Shown here in pieces: positions 46,804-56,425 of a DNA stretch of 64,000 nt. Location of the stretch: positions 2,356,001 to 2,420,000 of the forward strand of contig NC_010334.1 in NCBI RefSeq assembly GCF_000019185.1, written 5' to 3'. Both the position numbers and the translations under genes were made by a program. Each line of letters opens with the position of its first letter. The stretch's first letter is position 1. Source of the DNA: Shewanella halifaxensis HAW-EB4. Lineage in GTDB: Bacteria > Pseudomonadota > Gammaproteobacteria > Enterobacterales > Shewanellaceae. The notes beneath the pieces were generated by a model. It was not told the DNA's origin. It saw only the letters and a list, made by a program, of their open reading frames with translations, and ran no database searches.

Positions 46804-47886
46804 TTACTCTTTATCTTGTTGTTCTATAAAGTCCTTAAACTCAATCTCATATAACCGAGCCAACACTAGAGTTACCGCAAAAATAATTGGGCCATAGATC
46901 AGGCCTATGAGACCAAACAGCTGTAAACCACCAAGCAGAGAGAAAAACAGCAGCAGGGTGCTCATACCTGTATTGCCTTGCATCAGCCAAGGTCTGAGAA
47001 AGTTATCAATCGAGCCAACCACGACGACTCCCCAAACCATCATAAATATCGCCCATTGCCAGTCACCAGTTATAAATAAGTAAATCGAAGCTGGCAGCCA
47101 AATCATAGCGGTGCCTACAAATGGGATAAATGACGCAAATGCCATCATGCTGCCCCAAAATAAGCCTGAAAATCCTGCTAATGACATCGCTATTCCACCT
47201 AGGACCCCTTGGGCTAATGCAGTAAGAAATGCCCCCAATACGGCAGACTTAGCAACAACCCCTACTTCATTGAAGATAAGCCCTTGCTGCGAGCGAGATA
47301 GTGGAATGATGTGGCGGGTGTTATCGATGATTTTCTCCTGATCTCGCAAAAAGAAAAACAACACAAATAGCATCAATCCAAAATCTAAAAAGGTATCGGC
47401 GACATCGCCAGCAATGCCTGTACTGGCACTTAAAAAGCTGGTACTCAGTTGTGTTACTTTTCCTGCAGCTTGTTGTACTAGCTCATCTATCTTAATGCTG
47501 TCAAATGGCAGCCACTTATTTAATAAGGCAACACCACTTTGAATATAGGGATGAGCAAGAAAACTTTTTGCTCCGCCGCCAGTAAGCCACTCATAGGCAT
47601 TAGTCATGAAGTTGATGCCTTCATTCATAATTGCCATCGCCACAAACAGTAGTGGGATCAACACCATCACGGTCACCAATGTACACGAAAAGACTGAGGC
47701 CATATTGGGGCTATTTGGCATACGGTGTTGTATTCGAGTGTGGATCGGTAGAAATAATATCGAGACAATAAACCCCAGTACTATCGAGCCTAAATAAGGG
47801 GATATGAGTAAATAACAGACATAGAAGGCGACCGCTAAGGCGAATAGTAAGGCTAAGTGGTGCGGTTTGAGTTTAAGACTACTCAT
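46804..47886 (-). CDS. AI-2E family permease
   Basis: A 360-residue polytopic membrane protein of the AI-2E/PerM family: about eight membrane helices, the conserved FVGTAMIWLPASIYLF and a C-terminal GLIGLIYGPIIFAVTLVLARLY. Members have been linked to autoinducer export or Na+/Li+ antiport, so the substrate is open. I chose ATG at 47886 because GGAG lies upstream and the N-terminus MSSLKLKPHHLALLF fits; a longer frame to 47985 exists. Confidence 0.88.
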   Translation of the reverse strand: MSSLKLKPHHLALLFALAVAFYVCYLLISPYLGSIVLGFIVSILFLPIHTRIQHRMPNSPNMASVFSCTLVTVMVLIPLLFVAMAIMNEGINFMTNAYEWLTGGGAKSFLAHPYIQSGVALLNKWLPFDSIKIDELVQQAAGKVTQLSTSFLSASTGIAGDVADTFLDFGLMLFVLFFFLRDQEKIIDNTRHIIPLSRSQQGLIFNEVGVVAKSAVLGAFLTALAQGVLGGIAMSLAGFSGLFWGSMMAFASFIPFVGTAMIWLPASIYLFITGDWQWAIFMMVWGVVVVGSIDNFLRPWLMQGNTGMSTLLLFFSLLGGLQLFGLIGLIYGPIIFAVTLVLARLYEIEFKDFIEQQDKE

Positions 47887-48816
47887 ACAAAAAAACTCCA
47901 AAATAAAAGCAAGGTGGCTGTCAGAGAGTGAATAATCACGCCCGCTTACTCTATCACTAGTAATATAAGTTAATAATTGCAGCAAGTTCAGCCCCTAACT
48001 AAAACTATCCGTTCGGGCTTTTAAAGGCCTTCATTGGGCTAGAAAGACATTGAAGATAAGGCATTGCAGTGCAGTTAAGCAGTGATTATGGGCTACAGTA
48101 GCATTTAGTCAACGTCAACAATGGCTTCTGTCTTTATCTCTGTGTGCTCATTCTCTCAGTTTTTTACTCTCTGTTGGTCCATTTCTATGTTTATTGACGC
48201 CGCTTTTTGCTTCAGTTTGTAATATCTCAGTTTCATAATGGCCGTATTGAATCATAACAACGACTGAATCTGCATGATTTTTCAAAACAGAAGGTGAAAC
48301 GGTCGAACCGTATGTATAAGAGCTTGAAATCGTGATCTATAGACGACAAATGAAGCAAATTATCCGAATCCTTAAATCCTGAGGTTTAATGTGAGATGTA
48401 GGTGAGAAAGTGTATTTAGCGTGTATGAGAATGGGACGTTTGACTCATGCTTGATGGGGTATCGATATATATCCGTTGAGTATGTTCCGATAAAAAACAA
48501 TTTTAATATGTCAAAAAAATGGTGCTGTGAAGTTAATGGGTCGAAAAGACTATATTCTACGTAATTTAAGCCAGTAGCCTACTATCAAGGACCTTACTAT
48601 TGTTCATTTAAGTAAAAGATATGAACTATAATTAGATTAAGGTTAGTTGTGGTCAGTATTTTGGCATGTCTTATATTTGAATTTTTAACTTCGATTTATT
48701 GCAATTCAGCTTTTGCTGTGCTTTATTTATTATATATCAGTTAGCTTTAATTATGTAGTAGATAGATGGTATATAGGTCAATAGGATTTGACCTTATTTT
48801 ATAACATGGAAGTTAA
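47887..48816. other. Long gene-free region before the bacteriocin operon
   Basis: About 930 bp, AT-rich, with no supported gene. Short frames lack ribosome sites. It must contain the promoter of the 48817 operon and may hold regulatory signals, but none is recognisable by eye. Confidence 0.45.
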
Positions 48817-50064
48817 ATGTCAGGGTTATTTCGTCAGCAGGCCGTTGAGGCGCAAAAGCAAAAGTTACATGGTGATGTGTCATTGGCGCAGCCTATTAGT
48901 ATCTATGTATCTGCAACTGTTTTACTTGTCATTATTGTAGCCATTGTCTTCTTCCTCTCTTTGTCTCATTACGCTCGTAAAGAAACCGTTCGTGGTTATT
49001 TAGTGCCAGACAAAGGTTTAATTAAAACCTATGCTAATCGCAGTGGCAATATCGATGTACTGCATGTGTCTGAAGGCGACATAATTAAAAAAGGCTCGCC
49101 ATTAGCGACCATAGTGTTAAGTCGCAGCATGCTTTCAGGTGAAGAACTGAGTGAGTCGTTAATAGATGAGCTTAAGCTACAGCTTACTTTATTAACGACC
49201 GAGCAAAAAGTTAACCAGTCTTTATTAGCAAAAGAGACCCAACGTCTAAAAAATTCCATTACAGATAATAAGCAGGCGTTAAACGTGTCTGTAAATTTAG
49301 AAGCCCTGCTAACTGAAAAGTTGGCACTGCAAGTTAAACAACAGACCCAGCATCAAAAGCTGTTTGATGATGGTTATTTATCGACGCTAGACTACCAATC
49401 TCAGCAACAAAAGCTAATCGCAGTAAGGCAAGAGATAGAAAACCTTAAGTCTAACCAAGTACAAATACGAAGCCAGCTTAATGATGCACTGTCTGAATTG
49501 GATATATTACCGAGTCAGTTTGTACTTAAAGACGGTGATATTGAAAGACGCCGCTCGGAGCTTAAACGCCAAATAGATGAAACAGAAAACAGCTACCGCT
49601 TTGTTATTCGTGCAGCTGAAGCCGGAACAGTTGCCTCTATTCAAATTGTCGAGGGCGAGTTTATTGCTACAAATCGTCCCTTAATGAGCCTTATCCCCCA
49701 AGGAGCACTGTTGGTCGCTGAGTTACTGCTTCCGACCCGAAGCGCGGGTTTTGTTAAATCAGGCGATGAAGCAAGGCTGCGTTTCGATGCCATTCCCTAT
49801 CAACGTTTTGGATTTTTAGAAAGTCGCGTTTCTCGCATCGATAAAGCATTATTGCTTGATGGTGAGGCTAAAGTGCCCGTTGCTTTATCTGAGCCGGTAT
49901 ACCGCATTAGAACCCAGTTATCGAAACAGGATATGTTGGCTTATAGCGATAGCTTTCCCCTAAAAAGCGGTATGTTACTCGAGGCTGATATTGTGCTTGA
50001 TAGGCGTAGCTTACTGGATTGGTTACTCGATCCAATCTATAGCTTGCAAGGGAGGGTTGGCTAA
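48817..50064 (+). CDS. HlyD-type adaptor of bacteriocin exporter
   Basis: A 415-residue membrane fusion protein: N-terminal membrane helix (VLLVIIVAIVFFLSLSHYA, about 33-52), lipoyl half GNIDVLHVSEGDIIKKGS, a long coiled coil (about 110-240), second half ATAGTVASIQIVEGEF-like (AAEAGTVASIQIVEGEF) and a beta barrel. This is the MchE/CvaA-like class that pairs with C39-peptidase ABC exporters. Its stop overlaps the exporter start by 1 nt (TAATG). The outer-membrane TolC partner is not encoded here. Confidence 0.92.
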   Translation: MSGLFRQQAVEAQKQKLHGDVSLAQPISIYVSATVLLVIIVAIVFFLSLSHYARKETVRGYLVPDKGLIKTYANRSGNIDVLHVSEGDIIKKGSPLATIVLSRSMLSGEELSESLIDELKLQLTLLTTEQKVNQSLLAKETQRLKNSITDNKQALNVSVNLEALLTEKLALQVKQQTQHQKLFDDGYLSTLDYQSQQQKLIAVRQEIENLKSNQVQIRSQLNDALSELDILPSQFVLKDGDIERRRSELKRQIDETENSYRFVIRAAEAGTVASIQIVEGEFIATNRPLMSLIPQGALLVAELLLPTRSAGFVKSGDEARLRFDAIPYQRFGFLESRVSRIDKALLLDGEAKVPVALSEPVYRIRTQLSKQDMLAYSDSFPLKSGMLLEADIVLDRRSLLDWLLDPIYSLQGRVG

Positions 50065-52223
50065 TGGTTGCTAAGTCTCCAGATAACATCAATCCTCCAT
50101 CCGATCCTATAGAGCTATTAGAGTTTTCGGGTAAAACACGTGTTCCACTCATTTTGCAGGCCGAGATGGCAGAGTGTGGCCTTGCTTGTGTGGCGATGAT
50201 TGCTAGCTTTCATGGTCATAAGCTCGATATGGTTGCCTTAAGAAAGCGCTTCACCGCAGACTTGAAGGGCATGAACTTACAGCAGCTCATTACGCTCAGT
50301 GACAGTATGGGGCTAGCTAGCCGAGCACTTAAATGCCCAATAGAATGAGGTCGGTAAACTGTCCTTGCCTTGCGTATTGCACTGGGACATGAACCATTTT
50401 GTGGTGCTCACTGGTGTTACAAAGTCAGGTGTCACAATAAACGACCCGGCTTTAGGCAAAAGGAAATTAACCCTAAAAGAGTTCACCGAGCACTTTACTG
50501 GTATTGCGCTTGAACTTACGCCGACAAAAGGTTTTCAGCAACAAGATGAGCGCCAGCAGATGCGATTATCGCAGCTGTGGAGCAAAATGACGGGGTTAGC
50601 TAAAACCTTAATCACTTTATTTGTGTTATCGATATTGCTGCAAGTTTTCGCCCTAGTTACACCTTACTATATGCGGTGGGTGGTCGATGAGGTATTGATT
50701 AGCCACGACAAAGCACTGCTCGTGGTACTCGCTATTGGTTTTGGATTGCTCGCTATAATCAATGTGGTGACGACTGGTGTGCGCAGTTGGTTGGTACTGA
50801 GAGTTTCAAGCTTACTCAATATGCAGATGGGCGTGAATTTATTGCAGCACCTGTTGAAGCTGCCAATGAGCTATTTCGAGAAGCGCCACATTGGTGATTT
50901 AGTATCACGCTTTGGCTCGTTAGCTCAGGTACGTGAACGACTAACAACAGGCTTGGTTGAAACCGTGGTTGATGGTGTCATGTCAATTGCCGTGTTAATC
51001 ATGATGTTAGTTTATAGTGTAAAACTAACGTTAGTCGTAGTCGCTGCGATTGCCATATACGCGATATTGCGACTGGCACTGTATCGACCATTACACCGCG
51101 CAACGGAAGAGTCGATTCAAGCAAGCGCTAAAGAACAGACTAATTTTTTAGAAAACATTCGCGGTATACAAACCATCAAGCTATTTACCTGCGAGGCACA
51201 AAGACAAAGTGTGTGGCAAAACCGCTATAGCGAAGTGATAAATGCAGATATCCGCTTAGGTAAGCTCAATATAAGCTTTGATGCCGCCAATAAACTGCTA
51301 TTTGGTATTGAGAACATTATCGTTATCTACTTAGCTGCAACCATTGTGATGAGTGGCGGCTTAACCATTGGTATGGTTTTGGCCTTTATCGCTTACAAAA
51401 ATCAATTAACAGAACGTTTTGCCAGCTTGATTGAGCAGCTTATCTTGTTTCGTATGCTGCGCCTACATCTTGACCGTATCTCAGATATTGCCTTGCATGA
51501 GCAAGAAGCGAATCGTGATAGCAACCTGCAACTCAATAACGTGGTCGGTAAGCTAACACTCGAGCGGGTGAGTTATCGCTATGCTGATAATGAGCCAGAT
51601 GTGATTAACGCTGTGTCGCTAACCGTCAATGCCAACGAGTCAGTTGCTATTGTGGGAGAGTCTGGCTGCGGTAAAACTACCTTAGTTAAATTGATGCTAG
51701 GTCTATTAACTCCGACGAAAGGACGAATCTTACTCGATGGTCAAGACATCACTCAAATCGGCTTAACTCAGTACCGCCAGCAAATAGCTGCAGTGATGCA
51801 AGATGACACGCTCTTGTCTGGTTCTATCGCGGACAACTTAACCTTCTTTGACCCTGAGCCGAACTATTTGCGCATGCAGCAATGCGCGCAATAGAACACG
51901 ACATTAGCAAGATGACCATGGGCTATAACACGCTAGTGGGGGATATGGGCAGTCAGTTCTCAGGTGGGCAAGTGCAGCGGTTATTGCTGGCAAGGGCTTT
52001 GTATCAGCAACCTAGTTTACTGTTTATGGATGAGGCTACCAGTCATCTGGACATCGACAATGAAGCAAAAATTAGCGAGCAGATAAAGCAGCTTAATATG
52101 ACCCGAGTCATCATTGCTCATAGGCCAGAAACCATAAAGCAAGCGCAGCGAGTCGTAGTGATGCACCAAGGTAAGGTGTATACGCCTGAAGAGATGCAGC
52201 AGTTAGCTGAGGGCGGGCAATAG
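50064..52223 (+). pseudogene. C39-peptidase ABC exporter with two frameshifts
   Basis: Three consecutive reading frames make one PCAT. N-terminal C39 peptidase: Cys in AECGLACVAM, His in HWDMNHFVVL, Asp in INDPALGK. A six-helix ABC membrane domain and ATPase follow: Walker A GESGCGKTT, signature FSGGQVQRL, Walker B LLFMDEATSHLD. An extra base near 50345 (after KCPIE) shifts to the second frame, and a loss of one or a few bases (1 mod 3) near 51885 (after MQQCAQ) shifts back. As written no full exporter can be made; sequencing errors, decay or a rare frameshift are all possible. It should cleave double-glycine leaders of the two downstream peptides during export. Confidence 0.88.
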
Positions 52224-52427
52224 CACATTTTAAGGGGAAAAGAATTTTGATTGATGGAGTCTTTGGTATAAAAATAACCGAGTATTTCATTAGTTAAAAA
52301 CAAGGACGCGGCAACTTTAGCGGGAAACCGCGCCCTTGGTCAGTCGCTTAAGGTTTGGCTGCTGTTATCGAGTAGCTAATCATTTAGGCAAACATAACGT
52401 TAAAGAGTTTAAATTAAGGAAGATATT

Positions 52428-52589
52428 ATGCAAGTTTCTAAAATGAAAGAGTTAACACTGGATGAAATTGAGCAGGTTAATGGTGGGAACCCAGCTGTTG
52501 TTATTGTTGGAGTTTTGATGGCAAGAAAATATGGTGCAAAAGCAATAGGTTTCGCTGCAGGGGCATTTATTGCCTGGATGGCTGAGTAA
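52428..52589 (+). CDS. Double-glycine bacteriocin precursor A
   Basis: A 53-codon gene. Residues 1-20 form a leader with MKELTLDEIEQVNGG, matching double-glycine leaders (conserved Leu/Glu/Leu spacing, GG at 19-20). The core of 33 residues is hydrophobic with the motif GFAAG (GxxxG, residues 41-45), a Trp near the end and a few Lys/Arg. AAGGA lies 7 nt before the ATG. It follows a C39 exporter, which cleaves such leaders. GxxxG in both peptides of the locus fits class IIb two-peptide bacteriocins. Confidence 0.85.
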   Translation: MQVSKMKELTLDEIEQVNGGNPAVVIVGVLMARKYGAKAIGFAAGAFIAWMAE

Positions 52590-52602
52590 TAAGGGGGAAC
52601 TT

Positions 52603-52719
52603 ATGCAAGAGTTAACTATAAGTGAGTGTAAATCAGTAAATGGCGGAGTATGGCCAGCTTTTGTTGCTGGTTATTTCGTTGGAAGTATAGCAAAAAAGCT
52701 GTATATAAAATATAAGTAG
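52603..52719 (+). CDS. Double-glycine bacteriocin precursor B
   Basis: A 38-codon gene 13 nt after precursor A. The leader is 15 residues (MQELTISECKSVNGG). The core (23 residues) contains PAFVAGYFVGSIA, with GxxxG at residues 23-27, and a basic tail KKLYIKYK. AAGGGGG precedes the ATG by 5 nt. The size and motifs complement precursor A, so the pair may act as one two-component pore, but activity is untested. Confidence 0.82.
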   Translation: MQELTISECKSVNGGVWPAFVAGYFVGSIAKKLYIKYK

Positions 52720-52726
52720 AAATGAC

Positions 52727-52751
52727 AGCAGGTTCTCGTTTTGAACCTGCT
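52727..52751 (+). terminator. Hairpin between peptide genes and immunity candidate
   Basis: A 9-bp perfect stem AGCAGGTTC / GAACCTGCT with a 7-nt loop and no T-run. It could attenuate or protect the upstream peptide mRNA, giving excess peptide over the next protein. Confidence 0.65.
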
Positions 52752-52767
52752 CAAATAAGGATTGTAT

Positions 52768-53043
52768 ATGTTTTTTATTGAATTGTTCTTTTATTTTATA
52801 CTTGCGGGTATAGCTATAGTTACTTGGGAAAGAACTCGACAATCTAAAAATGACACCTCGATATTTTCACATGCAAAAGGAGTATATACTCATTTGTTTA
52901 TAACATTGTTTTTCACCGTGGTAACCATGTTGTTTTTTAGCCTTATACTTAGCGCGACTGAAAATGAAGTTGGTGTTGCGACTTTGACCGCGGGGATTAG
53001 TTCATGGTTTGTTTCTGGATATTTTTTAAAGCGAATTGATTGA
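52768..53043 (+). CDS. Small membrane protein, immunity candidate
   Basis: A 91-residue protein with three hydrophobic helices (ELFFYFILAGIAIVTW, LFITLFFTVVTMLFFSLIL, LTAGISSWFVSGYFL) and a short cytoplasmic loop. AAGGA lies 7 nt before the ATG; the TTG at 52762 is less likely. Its size, membrane nature and position directly after two bacteriocin precursors match immunity proteins, a role given here by context only. Confidence 0.72.
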   Translation: MFFIELFFYFILAGIAIVTWERTRQSKNDTSIFSHAKGVYTHLFITLFFTVVTMLFFSLILSATENEVGVATLTAGISSWFVSGYFLKRID

Positions 53044-53063
53044 TGTAACAAAAAATAAGGAAC

Positions 53064-53180
53064 ACATATATGGACGATCCCAATTAGTTAAAATAACAGA
53101 AATAACCAAGAAGAAATAGCAAGAATAACATATGAGTAATATAGAAGTAACCAAGACATATATGGACGCTCCCGGTTAGT
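53064..53180. repeat. 25-bp imperfect direct repeat after the bacteriocin operon
   Basis: ACATATATGGACGATCCC... (53064-53088) and ACATATATGGACGCTCCC... (53156-53180) agree at 22 of 25 positions. Each contains an ATG opening a five-codon frame (MDDPN and MDAPG then stop). The region 53044-53469 lies between the operon and the IS110 relic and holds no gene. A 13-bp string AGTAACCAAGACA at 53146-53158 recurs at 54295-54307. Confidence 0.7.
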
Positions 53181-53469
53181 CAAGACAGTACTTCGCTAAC
53201 CGAGGCTGTTTTGCCTTAGTTTCTATTTATTCTTGGCTCCAGTGTAGTGCTAATTGACTGACTCTTTTCGCTTTAAGCAACGCTTTTAAAAGCTATAGTG
53301 CTGACCTTATTGATAAAATTAGAGGCGGGCTTAACAAGCTCTTGCCTGCGCCCCTGATGAATTTGGTACCTACACACCCTAAAATAGCGAACACCCAGTT
53401 GGGCTCCGTATTGACCCTTGTCTTGAGCGAGCTTTACTTGATAGTCGATAACATACAATACTGTTAGTC

Positions 53470-54303
53470 TCATGGTATTGCCTTTGTTTCTAGCCCTTGC
53501 AGAGCCTGATACATAGCTTGTTTCCAGAGTAACACCCACATCAACCGAGCGAGCTTATGTGCAGTGGCCACAACAGCTTTGTTAAAGCATACCCGTTCTT
53601 TAAGCTGGTTTATCCATCGGTTAAGCACATCGTCTTTTTTGTGGGAATGGCAAACAACCGTTCTAGCACCATGTATTAACTGCTTTCGTAAATAGCCGTC
53701 ACCGCGCTTGGTGATCCCATAAAGCTTGCTCTTGTTACCTGAGGCATATTGTTTTGGGGTGAGACCAAGCCACACGGCAAGTTCTTTGGGGGTGTTAAAG
53801 GCTTGTGCCTTATCGATGCTGGCTTCAAAAGCAGAGGCTATCACGTGACCGATACCTGACATACTGAGCAAAATCTTTCCTGATGGAGTTTGCTCCAATT
53901 TTTTCCTGATTAGTTTATTGAGCTCTTTAAGCTGTCGGCTTACGTATAGGTATTCATCATAGGCTTGGTTAATGAGGAACTTCAGTACTGGCCTTTGTTC
54001 ACTATCATTAATAATCTGCCACATGTTTTGTTCAAAGGCTGTAAATCCTTGTTGAAAAATAATGCCAAAATCAACTAACAGACCTCGAGTTTGATTGGTG
54101 ATAGCAACACGTTGTTTGATTAAACGCTCTCTAATCCGATGCATCATCATGACTTCTTGTTGCCCCTCTGTTTTTACAGGGACAAAGCGAATATTAGGTC
54201 TTGAGCTTGCCTCAAAAATAGCGAGAGCATCGTTACAGTCATTCTTATTGCCACGAACAAATGGGGTGACATGTTGAGCGGGGATCATCTTAAGAGTAAC
54301 CAA
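53470..54303 (-). pseudogene. IS110 family transposase, N-terminus missing
   Basis: The 277 remaining residues carry the C-terminal IS110/IS1111 parts: MIPAQHVTPFVRGNKNDCND at the start, a long helical segment, and the transposase_20 region (MSGIGHVIASAFEASI, LAVWLGLTPKQYASGNK, ITKRGDGYLRKQLIHGAR). About 90 N-terminal residues, including much of the catalytic RuvC-like DEDD domain, are absent. The break coincides with the left end of the RAYT element at 54303, so the element or a deletion removed the transposase start and left end. Confidence 0.85.
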
Positions 54304-54371
54304 GACACCCAGAATTGTTATCGGTAACTTTATTGACTAGGCTTAAGTAAAGCTATTGAGTGGAGAGGGTT

Positions 54372-55352
54372 ATGCCGACACCAAGAAAAGCAATAATTAG
54401 CCTAGAAGATACGCCATTTTATCATTGCGTATCTCGTTGTGTTAGAAAGGCATTCTTGTGTGGAGTTGATCATTATACCGGTCAGTCCTATGAGCATCGA
54501 CGTGATTGGGTTGAGAGTAGACTATTAGAATTAGCCGCTGTATTCGCGATTGATATTTGTGCTTATGCAGTCATGAGCAATCATCTACATCTAGTATTAA
54601 GAATCGATGATGAGTTGGTTCGGAGCTGGTCAGATATTGATGTGGTTACTCAATGGCAAAAGCTTTTTAAAGGCGATAGCCTTAATTATAGCTTTATGAA
54701 AGGCGGATTTCTTGAATCTTATCAACAAATTATTATCAATAAACGGATAAAAGAGTACCGTTTAAGATTAATGGATATCTCATGGTTTATGCGAGCTTTG
54801 AATGAGCCTATTGCACGAAAAGCGAATGCAGAGGATAAATGCAAAGGACGATTTTGGGAGGGACGCTTTAAATCTCAAGCGTTGCTTGATGATGCTGCTG
54901 TACTAGCATGTATGGCTTACGTTGACCTTAACCCAATTCGAGCAAAAATAGCCAAGACGCCAGCTACTTCAGATTTCACCAGTATTCAGAAACGCATTCA
55001 AGCCGCCATGAAAGGTGAGCAACCAAGTTCACTATTGTCTTTTGTTGGAATCGATCGTAAAGATATGCCTAAAGGTTTAGTGTTTACGGCCAAGGATTAT
55101 CTACAACTGGTTGATGATACAAGCCGAATCCTCAGAAGTGATAAACGTGGTGTGATTAGTCAGAGATCACAAAACCTGCTTGGCAGGCTTAATATACCTC
55201 AGGAAAACTGGCTAAAACTGAGCAGTGAATTTGGTCTGTTATTTAAAGGTCCAGCAGGAAAGATTCAAGAGCTTGCTGCTTATTGTGAGCATTTACAGCG
55301 TAAGCGAAGGCAAGGCGCAGCTAACTGCCATCGCTGGTTAGATAGCGCTTAG
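54372..55352 (+). CDS. REP-associated tyrosine transposase (RAYT), copy 2
   Basis: A 326-residue Y1/HUH transposase, NHLHLVLR motif at about 71-78 and the tyrosine helix ACMAYVDLNPIRA. It is a diverged sister of 15166-16146 and is intact. I chose ATG at 54372 since GGAG lies 6 nt upstream and the N-terminus aligns with copy 1; a GTG at 54360 is in frame. Confidence 0.92.
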   Translation: MPTPRKAIISLEDTPFYHCVSRCVRKAFLCGVDHYTGQSYEHRRDWVESRLLELAAVFAIDICAYAVMSNHLHLVLRIDDELVRSWSDIDVVTQWQKLFKGDSLNYSFMKGGFLESYQQIIINKRIKEYRLRLMDISWFMRALNEPIARKANAEDKCKGRFWEGRFKSQALLDDAAVLACMAYVDLNPIRAKIAKTPATSDFTSIQKRIQAAMKGEQPSSLLSFVGIDRKDMPKGLVFTAKDYLQLVDDTSRILRSDKRGVISQRSQNLLGRLNIPQENWLKLSSEFGLLFKGPAGKIQELAAYCEHLQRKRRQGAANCHRWLDSA

Positions 55353-55396
55353 CTTAACTGCCAAATTAGATAACCATATTTAGCATTGCATAGTTA

Positions 55397-55414
55397 ACCG
55401 AACTCAAGTTCGGT
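55397..55414 (+). terminator. Hairpin after RAYT copy 2
   Basis: ACCGAACT-CA-AGTTCGGT, the same stem as after copy 1. It is as likely a REP-type hairpin as a terminator. Confidence 0.6.
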
Positions 55415-55643
55415 ATTTCAGCTGCTTGATTTGGTGGGTATGGGCTGAAAATTGATGTGTTGATGGCAATAATCACTATCATCTTGACTCAAATGCGGTG
55501 AAAACTGTCGGATTAGAACGCCAGAGTGGTGCACTTCTAGGTTGAGCGTTGGAGTTTCAAAAGATAGAAATAAAATGGGTGGCTTTGTTCTTTTCTTTTG
55601 TTCTTTTTTGTTGAGGTAGTAGGGCGATGAGGCGATTAAACAA

Positions 55644-55665
55644 GATAACCCCTTTCGGGGTTATC
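55644..55665. terminator. Bidirectional terminator
   Basis: Stem GATAACCCC-TTTC-GGGGTTATC followed by ATTTTTATT. It closes the minus-strand gene at 55720. The preceding 55415-55643 shows no gene. Confidence 0.88.
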
Positions 55666-55719
55666 ATTTTTATTCAGGCGTAAACTTAAGTTTTGCGTCT
55701 GGTTAGTTCTAGCTATGAC

Positions 55720-56061
55720 CTATTCAGCTGTGACAAAGTCACTTTCACGCGCGAATTTAATCGCTTCATCACATAGTTTGACTTGCTGCTCTTTACTCGA
55801 CGCATTGAACTGAACCATGTATGCATCTAGTGCTTTGCTGGTCTCTTTTGACATGATCATCTCTTCAATGCCAGCGTTTTTGTGAGCCATCATAGATTGG
55901 CCTACGATGCTGCCCTCAATTTGCATATCTTGCTCTGCATAGAAGGTTGTACAAATCATGAGCCTTGCCATGCCAAGCGCTGTGTCTTTGTCTAGGCTTT
56001 CTGCGGCAGCGGTACCTGCGAATAAACAGCTTACAAGACCAGCAATTAGTACTTTTTTCAT
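55720..56061 (-). CDS. Small exported hypothetical protein
   Basis: A 113-residue protein with a signal peptide (MKKVLIAGLVSCLFAGTAAA, cleavage near 20) and two Cys in the mature part (MICTTFYAEQD, KLCDEAIKFA). I do not recognise the family. A longer frame starts at 56118, but the signal peptide fits the ATG at 56061. Confidence 0.65.
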   Translation of the reverse strand: MKKVLIAGLVSCLFAGTAAAESLDKDTALGMARLMICTTFYAEQDMQIEGSIVGQSMMAHKNAGIEEMIMSKETSKALDAYMVQFNASSKEQQVKLCDEAIKFARESDFVTAE

Positions 56062-56425
56062 TATGGTGAACCCTTTTTTCATTCCATCAATGGATCTGTT
56101 ATCTAGATGATATGGCATAGCATTTCTATTATTTGTGGCGTGCTATGAACTGTTACAGAGGCTAGCATTTACTTATTATTAGGTATGTGACTCTAAGCTT
56201 AATTAGTGGTTTTCGCTTCGTTTTTGTGTGGTTTATCACGATTGAAACGCTGTTTTTATATGTAAAAAAAACTAAAAAGGGGCGATTCATTTAGCACGCT
56301 GATTTTATAGACTATTTATTCACTCTTAGCGGCCGTCGTTTTTACAGATATAGCCGTATTTTCGCTATTTGCGCTAGGCATAACTTGATACTATGCCGCG
56401 GTAATTTGCCAATCAGAGGTTGTAA
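56062..56425. other. Gene-free stretch between divergent genes
   Basis: About 360 bp with the promoters of the exported protein (minus) and the helicase (plus). AT-rich; no operator or hairpin could be assigned with confidence. Confidence 0.4.

Larger units (their letters stand above)
54303..55414 (+). mobile_element. RAYT element, copy 2
   Basis: Leader beginning AAGACACCCAGAATTGTTA, transposase gene, and a hairpin ACCGAACT-CA-AGTTCGGT. The layout matches copy 1 at 15091-16204. Its left end abuts the truncated IS110 gene, consistent with insertion or with recombination at AGTAACCAAGACA. Confidence 0.6.

Noticed and set aside
53273..53539. 88-codon minus-strand frame overlapping the IS110 3' end
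   Set aside because: Shadow of the transposase end in another frame and IS flank, without a domain.
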